Source of the DNA: Methylococcaceae bacterium
GTDB taxonomy: Bacteria; Pseudomonadota; Gammaproteobacteria; Methylococcales; Methylomonadaceae
Direction: 5' to 3'
Length of the DNA: 9,386 nucleotides
NCBI GenBank assembly: GCA_947505055.1
Contig: CANNLO010000171.1
Location: 1 to 9,386 of the forward strand
Position 1 is the stretch's first letter; every line of letters begins with the position of its first letter. Position numbers and translations under genes: made by a program. The notes beneath the pieces are model-generated. The model was not told the origin of the DNA. It was given only the letters and a program-made list of their open reading frames with translations, and searched no databases. This document shows positions 1 through 7,688 of the stretch, one piece after another.

Positions 1-885
1 GCAAGATTTAGAGGATCTGACCAAGGTGTTACCGCATTGATGGATTTATCTGCAAAATCAGGTATTTCAGATAACTTAGAAATGCGTGACTGTATTATTT
101 CTTTCGATGGTGGCTTTACATCTGCCTATGCACGTAACATTGAAAAAGTACTTCATATTTGTGAGGCAGTCTGTTTTGAGGTTTGTGAATCGGTATTATC
201 CGGACATATTCCAATTCTGATTTCAGGTGATCATAGCAGTGCAACCGGAACAATAGCAGGCATTAAAAAAGCAAAACCAGAGTCAAGGCTTGGCATTATT
301 TGGATAGATGCGCATGCAGATTTACATTCTCCCTTTACGTCGTATTCTGGACACATGCATGGAATGACGTTAGCCGCATCTTTAGGTGTGGACAATATTG
401 CCAGTATTTTGCGAAATCCTGATCAGATGACCTTAGACTTTTGGCATTGCTTTAAACATATTGGCGGGATGTCTGAAAAGATTAAACCATCAGATATTGT
501 TTATGTCACATTGCGCGACTTGGAGGAACAAGAAGCCCATCTCATTGATAAATATGGTATACGAAATATCACAATCAAGGAGTTGCGTGATACGCAAGAA
601 GCAAATATCGGTACTTTGATATTGGAACATCTGAAAGACTGCACTGATATTTATCTTTCTTTTGATACCGATAGTTTAGATGGAGCTATTTCAAAGGGAA
701 CTGGACTCCCCGTCGATAATGGTATTTTGCCAAAAGAAGCTGAAACACTTATTGGCATGATTTTAAAAGATCCCAAAGTCATTTGTTTTGAAATCACCGA
801 ACTTAATCCACATCTTGATATTAATCATGCAACAACAAATATGGTTTATCAAATACTAGAAAAAGCCATCGCTGTATTAAAATAG
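1..885 (+). CDS. Arginase-family ureohydrolase (5' end cut by window edge)
   Basis: Probable arginase, a manganese enzyme that splits L-arginine into ornithine and urea in the cytoplasm. The reading frame is open from base 1 (codons reading ARFRGSDQG), so the true start lies upstream; the TTG/ATG codons at 37-42 fall inside the conserved N-terminal part. In visible-codon numbering the metal-binding motifs are complete: SGDHS (His78), DAHAD (Asp103, His105, Asp107) and SFDTD (Asp222, Asp224), plus Glu267 in ITELNP. The SxxxH pair that in arginases recognises the substrate alpha-amino group and relays protons is present (Ser116, His120), and GTGLPV fits arginase better than agmatinase. The usual Asn in the SGN-H-G loop is His118 here. 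About 294 residues are visible, so probably only a few to some 15 are missing. The gene is clearly AT-richer than sbcC, fbp and pfp. Agmatinase or formimidoylglutamase are less likely alternatives. Confidence 0.85.
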   Translation, partial: ARFRGSDQGVTALMDLSAKSGISDNLEMRDCIISFDGGFTSAYARNIEKVLHICEAVCFEVCESVLSGHIPILISGDHSSATGTIAGIKKAKPESRLGIIWIDAHADLHSPFTSYSGHMHGMTLAASLGVDNIASILRNPDQMTLDFWHCFKHIGGMSEKIKPSDIVYVTLRDLEEQEAHLIDKYGIRNITIKELRDTQEANIGTLILEHLKDCTDIYLSFDTDSLDGAISKGTGLPVDNGILPKEAETLIGMILKDPKVICFEITELNPHLDINHATTNMVYQILEKAIAVLK

Positions 886-921
886 GGCTAAATTTTAATA
901 CATGATTTTTGAGATTTTCAT

Positions 922-1206
922 ATGATGATATTGTTATTCGGTGCTGTTTTAATATTCTCTTTGGTCAATGGAGCATGGCTTCTCCGTCGCATACAAAACC
1001 AACATCATTCAGTCTGGAGAGAACTTGGACAACCTACGGTGACTGCCAGTTCCGGTTTTTTGCCGCGTTTGGCGCTTGTTCAGTACATTTGGTCGCTTCG
1101 ATTCAGGGTGCTTACTGATCGTTCGCTATCTTTTGCTTGTTGGGCGGCAATGACTTCAGAGTTTTTGTTATGCGCCTCATTTTTGATGATCATCCTTAAA
1201 ATTTAA
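922..1206 (+). CDS. Small two-helix membrane protein of unknown function
   Basis: A 94-residue protein that I cannot assign to a named family. It has a hydrophobic N-terminal helix (about residues 1-22, ending in the basic stop LLRRIQ), a polar middle with WRELGQPT and an IWSLRFRVLTD stretch, and a second hydrophobic helix (about 70-93). This resembles a class of small uncharacterised proteobacterial inner-membrane proteins with an LGxP motif followed by a W-S/R-x-(F/Y)R-x-L-x-D motif; that likeness is from memory. The start is ATG at 922 or the ATG directly after it. Only a weak GAG (911-913) serves as a ribosome site. It starts 36 bases after the arginase stop on the same strand, so it could be co-transcribed with arginase. 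The two hydrophobic ends around a charged core argue for a real gene. An overlapping frame (909-1118) has no such pattern. Confidence 0.6.
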   Translation: MMILLFGAVLIFSLVNGAWLLRRIQNQHHSVWRELGQPTVTASSGFLPRLALVQYIWSLRFRVLTDRSLSFACWAAMTSEFLLCASFLMIILKI

Positions 1207-1246
1207 GTCATTTGTAGAGCCGTAACTACTTAGAAAAATCGTCTGG

Positions 1247-1300
1247 GTCGAGTTAGTCGTCACTCCTAACCCGACATATTGACTTCGATTTTCGGGTTAC
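1247..1300. repeat. REP-like cluster of three inverted arms
   Basis: Three copies of one arm occur in alternating orientation. GTCGAGTTAG (1247-1256) pairs with CTAACCCGAC (1266-1275) across a 9-base loop, with a single A-C mismatch. TCGGGTTA (1292-1299) is the exact reverse complement of 1267-1274. The two hairpins are mutually exclusive because both use the middle arm. The element sits between the convergent small membrane protein gene and proA, where a dispersed palindromic repeat or a bidirectional transcription stop would be expected. No T-run follows either stem, so a classic intrinsic terminator is not supported. The likeness to dispersed GTCGGGTTAG repeats of other genomes is from memory. 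Confidence 0.5.
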
Positions 1301-1358
1301 GTGATCGCAAGCTCGACGCGAATTGTGTGTTATAAATAATCAAAAACAATTGGTTATT

Positions 1359-2612
1359 TTAACCGCGCAGATGTCCATTTCCGTAGACCACCCACTTATA
1401 GCTTGTCAATTCGTCCGGGCCAACCGGGCCTCGGGCATGGAGTTTGTCGGTGCTGATACCTATCACCGATCCCAAACCATAATCGCCGCCGCCTGACAAC
1501 CGCGTTGAAGCATTAATTAATACTGACGCCGAATCAATTTGCTGTTCAAATTTCTGCGCTCTATTAATACTTTGCGTGACTATTCCATCAGTATGTCCAG
1601 ATCCATAGTGATTAATATGCTCAATAGCTTCGTCAATACCGTTGACGATCTTTATTGAAAGTATCGGCGCAAGATATTCGGTATGCCAATCCTCTTCTGC
1701 GGCTGGACAAATATTTAGTATTAGCTTTTGTGTCTCTTCACAACCACGCAGTTCGATATTGTTTGAATCAAATGCAGCTTGTAGTAAAGGAAGCAACTTT
1801 TCGGCGCACGCTTTGTCGACTAATAATGTTTCGAGGGCATTACAAACCTCAATACTTTGACATTTAGAGTTAATCGCCAGTTCGACTGCCTGTAACGGGT
1901 CAGCGTCTTCAGCCAGATAGAGATGGCAAATGCCATCGTAATGTTTAATCACAGGGATGCGGGTGCCCTCAGCGATACGTTTAATGAGACCTTTGCCTCC
2001 TCGTGGAATCAATACATCAATATACTGATCCATGGTGAGCAGTTCGGTGACAGCCTCATGACCGGGTGTGCGAATAATCTGTATGGCATGTTGCGGAAGA
2101 CCTGCGCTTAAAGCACCTTCAATCATGGCATCCGCTAATAGCATATTGGTTTGAAGTGCTTCCGATCCGCCGCGCAAGATAACAGCATTGCCACTTTTTA
2201 TACATACGCCGGCGGCATCCGTGGTGACATTGGGTCTCGACTCATAAATAATACCGATGACGCCTAGCGGCACCGATTTTTTGTAGACCTGTAACCCGTT
2301 CGGATTAGTATGTCCTGCCAACACTCGATTTAATGGATCAGGATGCCGCACTACTTTTCTTAATCTGGAAAGCATGTATTGAAATACTTTATCGTTAATC
2401 GTCAATCGTTTGACCATTGCCTCCGACTGACCTGCCTGCCGCGCTTTCGAAACTTCGAGTGCGTTAATTTCAAGAACTTGGTGTTTTACCAATTCAAGCG
2501 AGTCAGCCATGTTCGAAAGAGCAAGATTTCGAAGTGATTCAGACGTTGATGCGAGTTGAATTGCTGCCATACGACTTTGTTTGGCAAGGATTTGAATGGC
2601 GCTGGTACTCAT
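1359..2612 (-). CDS. proA: Gamma-glutamyl phosphate reductase (glutamate-5-semialdehyde dehydrogenase)
   Basis: Catalyses the NADPH-dependent reduction of gamma-glutamyl phosphate to glutamate 5-semialdehyde, the second step of proline synthesis from glutamate, in the cytoplasm. The protein is 417 residues, the same length as E. coli ProA, which supports the ATG at 2612. Conserved family blocks are in order: ESRPNVT (about 124-130), SGNAVILRGGSEA (about 140-152), IDVLIPRGGKGLI (about 198-210), the catalytic-cysteine block VCNALETLLV with Cys257, and the C-terminal DYGLGSVIGISTDKLHARGP block (about 377-396). No residue of these blocks looks lost. ProB, its usual partner that makes the substrate, is not in the window. 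The gene is convergent with the left-hand pair and divergent from sbcC. There is no convincing Shine-Dalgarno before the ATG. A TAAAAT in the upstream minus-strand sequence could be a -10 box, but no good -35 accompanies it. Confidence 0.95.
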   Translation of the reverse strand: MSTSAIQILAKQSRMAAIQLASTSESLRNLALSNMADSLELVKHQVLEINALEVSKARQAGQSEAMVKRLTINDKVFQYMLSRLRKVVRHPDPLNRVLAGHTNPNGLQVYKKSVPLGVIGIIYESRPNVTTDAAGVCIKSGNAVILRGGSEALQTNMLLADAMIEGALSAGLPQHAIQIIRTPGHEAVTELLTMDQYIDVLIPRGGKGLIKRIAEGTRIPVIKHYDGICHLYLAEDADPLQAVELAINSKCQSIEVCNALETLLVDKACAEKLLPLLQAAFDSNNIELRGCEETQKLILNICPAAEEDWHTEYLAPILSIKIVNGIDEAIEHINHYGSGHTDGIVTQSINRAQKFEQQIDSASVLINASTRLSGGGDYGLGSVIGISTDKLHARGPVGPDELTSYKWVVYGNGHLRG

Positions 2613-2648
2613 ATTCTAAACAAGATGTATTTTAAAAGAGCTAGACTA

Positions 2649-2917
2649 TCAGCTAAACATCGCGTGTACAAACTTGACTTTGCCGTCCTGACCTTTGCGA
2701 CTCATTTTCAAAGCCTGGCCTTAAGGGCAGTGAAGGTATTACTGGATTCTTTGTAGGTAAAGTCGGACTTAACCACATCACCCTCCGAGCTGTCTAAAGC
2801 TGTTTTGTGGGATTGTTCATCTTTGTCGGTGGCAATAACCGCATCAATGTTACTTTGTGACAAAGCTTGGAAATTGTCTCTGGAAAAGTAGCTGATACTT
2901 TGAACTGAATATCGGCT
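2649..2917 (-). pseudogene. Decayed transposase fragment (DDE type, IS1182-like)
   Basis: Read on the minus strand, this stretch gives an internal piece of a transposase. The first part contains YFSRDNFQALSQSNIDAVIA, matching the remembered YFS-x-x-N-x-x-AL-x-x-x-xID-A-Y/V-IA pattern, followed by VVKSDFTYKESSNTFT, the 'K-x-DF-x-Y-D-x-x-x-x-x-FTCP-x-G' block. After TFT (bases 2729-2731) the frame shifts by one base: the continuation CP, a TAA stop (2721-2723), then GQALKMSRKGQDGKVKFVH lies in the neighbouring frame and ends at 2649. There are therefore two disabling lesions, and both ends of the transposase are missing. I found no terminal inverted repeats or target duplication. The fragment ends 36 bases upstream of the proA start and lies in the proA/sbcC intergenic gap, so it may have displaced native sequence. 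Assignment to IS1182 rather than another DDE family is tentative. Confidence 0.72.
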
Positions 2918-2960
2918 TTTTTATGCCCGTTGTTTTCTCAATCAATTTCATTGTGTATCA

Positions 2961-3007
2961 TGTAAGCACGTTAAAAACGTGTACCAAGGCGTGTACCAAA
3001 TCTTACA
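2961..3007. repeat. Nested inverted and direct repeats upstream of sbcC
   Basis: Three repeat relations overlap within 47 bases. TGTAAG (2961-2966) is the exact reverse complement of CTTACA (3002-3007). CACGTT (2967-2972) and AACGTG (2976-2981) form a perfect palindrome around AAA. CGTGTACCAA occurs twice in direct orientation (2978-2987 and 2990-2999), 12 bases apart, or roughly one helical turn. The cluster ends 35 bases before the sbcC start. Spacing and position suit a protein-binding site (operator or recombinase site), but I cannot name the protein. Confidence 0.4.
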
Positions 3008-3042
3008 CGACCATTAAGCGTTAAAATATAAAACAATAACTT

Positions 3043-6000
3043 ATGAAGATTCTTAATATTCATTTCAAAAATATCAATTCACTGGAAGGTGAGAGTCGTA
3101 TTGACTTTGAACAGCCACCTTTTTCAGATACCGGTGTTTTTGCGATTACCGGTCCTAATGGCGCGGGCAAGTCCAGTATTTTAGATGCGATTACATTGGG
3201 TTTGTACGGCGAGACGTTTCGCTTTGATCGCCCCGGCAAACATGTAATGACCCAGCACACGGCGGAATGTTATTCGGAAATTGAATTTGCTTTGGATAAA
3301 GAAAAATACCGTTCCAGCTGGCATGTGCAGCGACAGGATCAGAATCAGGAAGCTGAATTAACGCCACCTGAAATGAAATTGCTTCGCTTGAGCGATAATG
3401 AAGTACTGGCAACAGGCACTCAACAGGTATGCACCCGGATCACTGAGATTACCGGGATGAATTTTCGTAATTTCACCCGCTCGATACTGTTGGCACAGGG
3501 TGATTTCGCGGCTTTTCTTAATGCGCTGGACAATGAGCGCATGGATATTCTGGAAAAAATCATTAGTACTGATATTTATGCCGATTATAAAAATGAAGTC
3601 CTTGAAAAAGCCGTTGATGCCCAGCAGCACCTGGATTATTTATTGCAGGATTTAGCGGTTATCCCGACTTTGGATCCGCTAAAACGCGAAGCCTGTGAAC
3701 ATGATTTAAGTGATTTTATTGAACAAAGCACCGAATTGCTTGAGGAACAAAATAGCCTGAAAGCACAGCAAGCGGTCTTGCAAAACGTCCTTACTTTAAA
3801 AAACCGAATGGCCGTTCAGGAAAACAAGCTGCAACAAACCAAAATTCAGGCCGAAACTGAGCAGCAAAATCTGGCTCAATTGACATTGGCTCAAGACGCC
3901 CAGCTGTTTACTGATGACTTACGGGTTGTTAACGAAAAAAATCAAGAGCTTGTGCAAGGCAAAGTTACGCTTGCTGACTTTAAGCTGGAACTTAACCAGC
4001 TTAAAGACCGAATCGGTGACCAGTCATTGCCCGCCGGAGAGTCAAATAAATCATTTTCCGAACAAGGAAAAATTTTAAGCGATCTGAGAGGTCAAATTGG
4101 CCAATTATCTGCGCAACATCAATCCGAATCAGATTTATGGCAATCATTAGGCCAGCAAATAGATCAAAAAACCTCTGCTCTTGGCGTTGTATCGACCTGG
4201 CTGGTTGAGCATGAGGCAGATGGATCTTTACTGACAAGTTTTCCTGAAACGGGTCGGTTGAAAAAACTTTGGGGCGATTTGTCCGAACTTAAAGTAAAAC
4301 AAAAAGCCTATGCTAAATGGACAAAAACTACGAGCAACTCACTAAAAAATAATCAGTCTGCCATAGCCCAGGAAAACAAGAGTATTGCCGATTTAAAACA
4401 TAAGTTACCACTTGCCGAACAAACGCTTACAGAGTTGGCGCAAGGTAAAAATCTGGTTGAACTGGAAGATTTCTTCCAGGAGCAGCAGGAACGGGTTAAG
4501 GATTTCCGTGAGTTGCATAATCTTGCCAAGGCCCATCAAAAGTTAAGCCAAAACGGTTTCAGTTTTTTCGGCATGTTTACTCCTAAAGAGCAGCCAGAAT
4601 ATGATATTGAGGCATTGGAGGCTGAGCTTAAAGCCTTAAAGCACGAAACCAACCGGGAAGAAAACATCAAGATTACTTTGGATGTAGCGGTTTTTCGTGA
4701 GAACTTGCTTAAAAAAATGACTGCAGACCGGCAACATCTGGTTGATGGTGAACCCTGTTTCCTGTGTGGTGCTTCGGAGCATCCTTATTCCATTCAGCCG
4801 CCAAGAGAAGTTAATTCTCAACAGGCTTTGAGCGATCAAAAGGCAAAAATAAAAGCCTTAATGGTTGCGACCGGAAAATTGGAACAACAAATCAAATTAG
4901 CAAAGAAACAGGCGGAAAATAATCAGGCTAATTCGAACCAACTGCAGAAGATTAAATCTAATTGGCAGACCTTGTCTAACCGACTTTATACGGCAAGCGA
5001 AGATCTTAATATTAATAAACTCCGTTTGATGTCGCAACTCTTAGATGCTGAAACAAAGCAGTTTAAAACCATAGGCACTGTAGTCACGGACTATAAAAAC
5101 AAACAAGCCAATATTGAAGTAATGAAAGCTCTGATCGAAAAAGGTGAGGCTACTGTAAAACGCTTGCAGTCAACTGCACAGCAATTGGATGCTGAGTGGC
5201 AGGAGCGACCTAAAGACGAAATCGATTATACCGCTGCTTTGAGCTCACTTGAGCAGGAAGTACAGCAGTTATCCGAGCAAGTCACCGCTCAATTAAATGC
5301 GCTGGGCGAAAAAATGCCCGCAAAAGGTAAGGAAGACGCCTTATATGATCGCTTGAATGCGCGTCGCCAGGATTATCAAGGCTATGCTTTCCGGCAAAAA
5401 AGCTTAACCGAAGAACTGGAAGACTTAAAGGCAAAAATTTCTCATTGTGATGCTGAAGTAGCCGCCTGCGTTGAAAAACTGGATTATTTAAACAAGCAAT
5501 TACAAGGTGAAGAAATTATTGGCTTGCATTTGGCCTTGCTTGAAAAGCAAAAATTAATAGCCGATAAAGAACAGCTTCTAAGCAGACAGGAAAGTGAACT
5601 TTCCCAGTTAAAGCAGGTATTACAAAGCAAACTACAGGGAACTCAATTTACGACCTTACAGGCGTTATCAGAAATACTGGAGCAACTGCAACATCAACCT
5701 GAACTTGAGCGCCATCTTGCCGAACTCCATAGGGAGCAGGATGCCAAGACACTCGAACTGGAAAAAAACCGGCTCGAGCTTGAAGCGGAAATGATAAATG
5801 TCACAACAGATTTAACTTCTGAGCAACTGGATGCCCGATTAAAAAGTGTCAGCGAACAAAAGGCGATAGCTGAACTGGAAACTCAACGTCTGGAGCAGTT
5901 ACTGAAAGAGCAGCAACAGTATCTACAAAAAGCGGAGCTTATCCAGGAGCAATTGCAAGACCAACAAGAAATTACCCGACTTTGCCATGCCGAAGCCAGG

Positions 6001-6483
6001 CAAATTGCCGAGGAAAGCGGCATGGATTTTCGTAGACGGGTTCAAAAACATGTTGCCGATCAGTTATTATTCCAAACCAATGCGGTGCTTGAAAAAGTCA
6101 GCGGGCGTTATTATCTGCGGCAAATGCCCAGCGAAAAAGGCTTGGCGCTGGAAATTGAAGATACTTTTCAGGGTAATCTCCATAGGCTGCCCAAGTCCTT
6201 GTCTGGCGGCGAGAGTTTTGTAGTCAGTCTCGCCTTGGCGCTGGGGCTTTCTGAGTTGGCTAATAACGGTAAGTCAGTAGATTCTTTGTTCCTCGATGAA
6301 GGCTTTGGTAATCTGGATGCGGAAACTTTATACACAGTTATCAGTACCTTGGAAGGCTTGCAGACTCACGGTAAAACCGTCGGTGTCATATCGCATGTTG
6401 AAGGTGTCCAAAAGCGCTTTAAGGCTCAGCTTCAAGTAATCAAAAAACCTAACGGCATGGGCATGTTAAAGCAGGCTTCATAA
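3043..6483 (+). CDS. sbcC: Exonuclease subunit SbcC (Rad50-like SMC ATPase)
   Basis: ATPase subunit of the SbcCD nuclease, which with SbcD opens hairpin DNA and processes double-strand ends and protein-blocked ends. The N-terminal lobe carries Walker A GPNGAGKSS (37-45) and the Q-loop LLAQGDFAAFLNA (Gln152). A long glutamine- and glutamate-rich coiled coil (about 190-1020) is split by a zinc hook CFLCG (Cys572, Cys575). The C-terminal lobe has the ABC signature LSGGES (1053-1058), Walker B SLFLDE (1081-1086), D-loop GNLD (1089-1092) and switch His1118. All catalytic elements are intact. At 1146 residues it is about 100 longer than E. coli SbcC (1048), with the excess in the coiled coil. SbcC genes usually follow and overlap sbcD; here no sbcD is present and a transposase scar lies upstream. 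The ATG has no recognisable Shine-Dalgarno, but the conserved MKILNIHFKNINSLEG opening fixes the start. Confidence 0.95.
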   Translation: MKILNIHFKNINSLEGESRIDFEQPPFSDTGVFAITGPNGAGKSSILDAITLGLYGETFRFDRPGKHVMTQHTAECYSEIEFALDKEKYRSSWHVQRQDQNQEAELTPPEMKLLRLSDNEVLATGTQQVCTRITEITGMNFRNFTRSILLAQGDFAAFLNALDNERMDILEKIISTDIYADYKNEVLEKAVDAQQHLDYLLQDLAVIPTLDPLKREACEHDLSDFIEQSTELLEEQNSLKAQQAVLQNVLTLKNRMAVQENKLQQTKIQAETEQQNLAQLTLAQDAQLFTDDLRVVNEKNQELVQGKVTLADFKLELNQLKDRIGDQSLPAGESNKSFSEQGKILSDLRGQIGQLSAQHQSESDLWQSLGQQIDQKTSALGVVSTWLVEHEADGSLLTSFPETGRLKKLWGDLSELKVKQKAYAKWTKTTSNSLKNNQSAIAQENKSIADLKHKLPLAEQTLTELAQGKNLVELEDFFQEQQERVKDFRELHNLAKAHQKLSQNGFSFFGMFTPKEQPEYDIEALEAELKALKHETNREENIKITLDVAVFRENLLKKMTADRQHLVDGEPCFLCGASEHPYSIQPPREVNSQQALSDQKAKIKALMVATGKLEQQIKLAKKQAENNQANSNQLQKIKSNWQTLSNRLYTASEDLNINKLRLMSQLLDAETKQFKTIGTVVTDYKNKQANIEVMKALIEKGEATVKRLQSTAQQLDAEWQERPKDEIDYTAALSSLEQEVQQLSEQVTAQLNALGEKMPAKGKEDALYDRLNARRQDYQGYAFRQKSLTEELEDLKAKISHCDAEVAACVEKLDYLNKQLQGEEIIGLHLALLEKQKLIADKEQLLSRQESELSQLKQVLQSKLQGTQFTTLQALSEILEQLQHQPELERHLAELHREQDAKTLELEKNRLELEAEMINVTTDLTSEQLDARLKSVSEQKAIAELETQRLEQLLKEQQQYLQKAELIQEQLQDQQEITRLCHAEARQIAEESGMDFRRRVQKHVADQLLFQTNAVLEKVSGRYYLRQMPSEKGLALEIEDTFQGNLHRLPKSLSGGESFVVSLALALGLSELANNGKSVDSLFLDEGFGNLDAETLYTVISTLEGLQTHGKTVGVISHVEGVQKRFKAQLQVIKKPNGMGMLKQAS

Positions 6484-6589
6484 GTCACTTTCGATTAAGA
6501 ACTGATCTATTGTCTGGCTCCTGATTAAAGGATTTAGTTACAATACTTCATTGATTTAAAAAAACATCACACCAGCGGAGCTTTAAAAA

Positions 6590-7621
6590 ATGACCAACCA
6601 TGTGACATTGACCCAGTTTATCATTGAGCAGCAGCGCGAGTTGCCAGGGGTATCGGGAGCTTTTACCTCTTTACTTAATGATGTGGTGACAGCGTGCAAG
6701 AAAATTTCACATCTGGTTAATCGGGGCAATCTGGTTGGTGTGTTGGGTAGTGCTGATTCGGAAAATGTGCAAGGTGAAGTGCAAAAGAAACTGGACATCA
6801 TCACCAACGATATTATGATCGAAGCATTAAACTGGACGGGACATCTGGCCGGTATGGCTTCCGAAGAAATCGACGGCATCATCAGTATTCCGGCGCAGTA
6901 TCCCAAAGGTAAATATCTGGCCTTGTTTGATCCGCTGGACGGATCTTCCAATATTGATGTTAATCTGGCGGTAGGTACTATATTCTCGATATTGCGTTGC
7001 CGTGAAGGCGAGGAACCGGCTCTTGAAGATTTCTTGCGAAAAGGTTCCGAGCAGGTTTGCGCCGGTTTTGTACTTTACGGTCCTTCAACCATGATGGTGT
7101 TAACCACAGGGCAGGGCGTTAACGGCTTTACGCTGGATCAGGATATCGGCGAATTTATTTTGACCCATCCTGCGATGACGATCCCGAACGACACTAAAGA
7201 GTTTGCTATCAATATGTCAAATCAGCGTTTCTGGGAGCCACCGATACAGCGTTATATTGAAGAATGTTTACAGGGAACCGAAGGTGTCCGGCAAAAAGAT
7301 TTCAATATGCGCTGGATTGCCTCAATGGTCGCCGAGGTTTACCGGATACTGACGCGCGGCGGTGTTTTCATGTACCCTTATGATTTACGTGACCCGACTA
7401 GAGCAGGCAAGCTTCGCATTATGTATGAAGCGAATCCGATGGCTTTTATTATTGAACAAGCCGGCGGTGCCTGTTCGACAGGGCGTGAGCGTATTCTCGA
7501 CATCAAACCCAAAGGCCTGCATCAGCGCGTTCCTGTTATTTTGGGGTCGAAAAACGAGGTTGAGCGCATTGTCGCTTATCATTTGGAGAATGACACTAAG
7601 CTGAAATGCGTTTCGGGTTGA
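6590..7621 (+). CDS. fbp: Class I fructose-1,6-bisphosphatase
   Basis: Hydrolyses fructose 1,6-bisphosphate to fructose 6-phosphate and phosphate in the cytoplasm, serving gluconeogenesis and regeneration of C1-acceptor sugars. The 343-residue length is normal for class I FBPase. Visible motifs are ASEE (90-93) and the metal/phosphate site [14 protein letters not shown] (112-125), the [10 protein letters not shown] block (127-136), [12 protein letters not shown] (163-174), and the C-terminal [20 protein letters not shown] (274-293), which binds the sugar phosphate. The start is supported by a GGAG 9 bases upstream (6577-6580). It begins 106 bases after sbcC, in a gap with no evident terminator, and lies 67 bases before pfp on the same strand. 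A TACAAT (6539-6544) could be a -10 box, but no -35 is properly spaced, so its promoter is unclear. Co-transcription with pfp is plausible. Confidence 0.95.
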   Translation: MTNHVTLTQFIIEQQRELPGVSGAFTSLLNDVVTACKKISHLVNRGNLVGVLGSADSENVQGEVQKKLDIITNDIMIEALNWTGHLAGMASEEIDGIISIPAQYPKGKYLALFDPLDGSSNIDVNLAVGTIFSILRCREGEEPALEDFLRKGSEQVCAGFVLYGPSTMMVLTTGQGVNGFTLDQDIGEFILTHPAMTIPNDTKEFAINMSNQRFWEPPIQRYIEECLQGTEGVRQKDFNMRWIASMVAEVYRILTRGGVFMYPYDLRDPTRAGKLRIMYEANPMAFIIEQAGGACSTGRERILDIKPKGLHQRVPVILGSKNEVERIVAYHLENDTKLKCVSG

Positions 7622-7688
7622 GTTTCATGTCCAAATAAAGCGTCCTTCTATGATAAAATTTTCTTTTTAACTTTAACTAGAGTTTTCC

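Noticed and set aside
909..1118. A 69-codon frame overlapping the small membrane protein gene
   Set aside because: It has no hydrophobic or conserved pattern and no ribosome site. The overlapping frame at 922-1206 shows two helices and motif-like conservation.
1331..1357. AATAATC/GGTTATT near-stem just after the proA stop, as a proA terminator
   Set aside because: It has only 6 of 7 AT-rich pairs and no clear T-run after it on the minus strand, too weak to call.
2556..2756. A 66-codon plus-strand frame spanning the proA start and the gap
   Set aside because: It overlaps the conserved N-terminal coding part of proA on the opposite strand, and the rest is antisense to the transposase remnant.
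3003..3032. A sigma70-type promoter for sbcC (TTACAC, 18 bases, TATAAA)
   Set aside because: The -10 is fair, but the -35 matches only two of six consensus bases.
5987..6223. A small frame inside the 3' part of sbcC
   Set aside because: It is a shadow in another frame of the conserved SbcC C-terminal lobe, which carries the signature motif.
6510..6544. A promoter for fbp (TTGTCT ... TACAAT)
   Set aside because: The two boxes are 23 bases apart, too far for a normal sigma70 promoter.
7618..7654. A promoter for pfp (TTGAGT ... TATGAT)
   Set aside because: Spacing is 25 bases. The -10-like box alone is common in AT-rich gaps, so pfp may simply be read from the fbp transcript.
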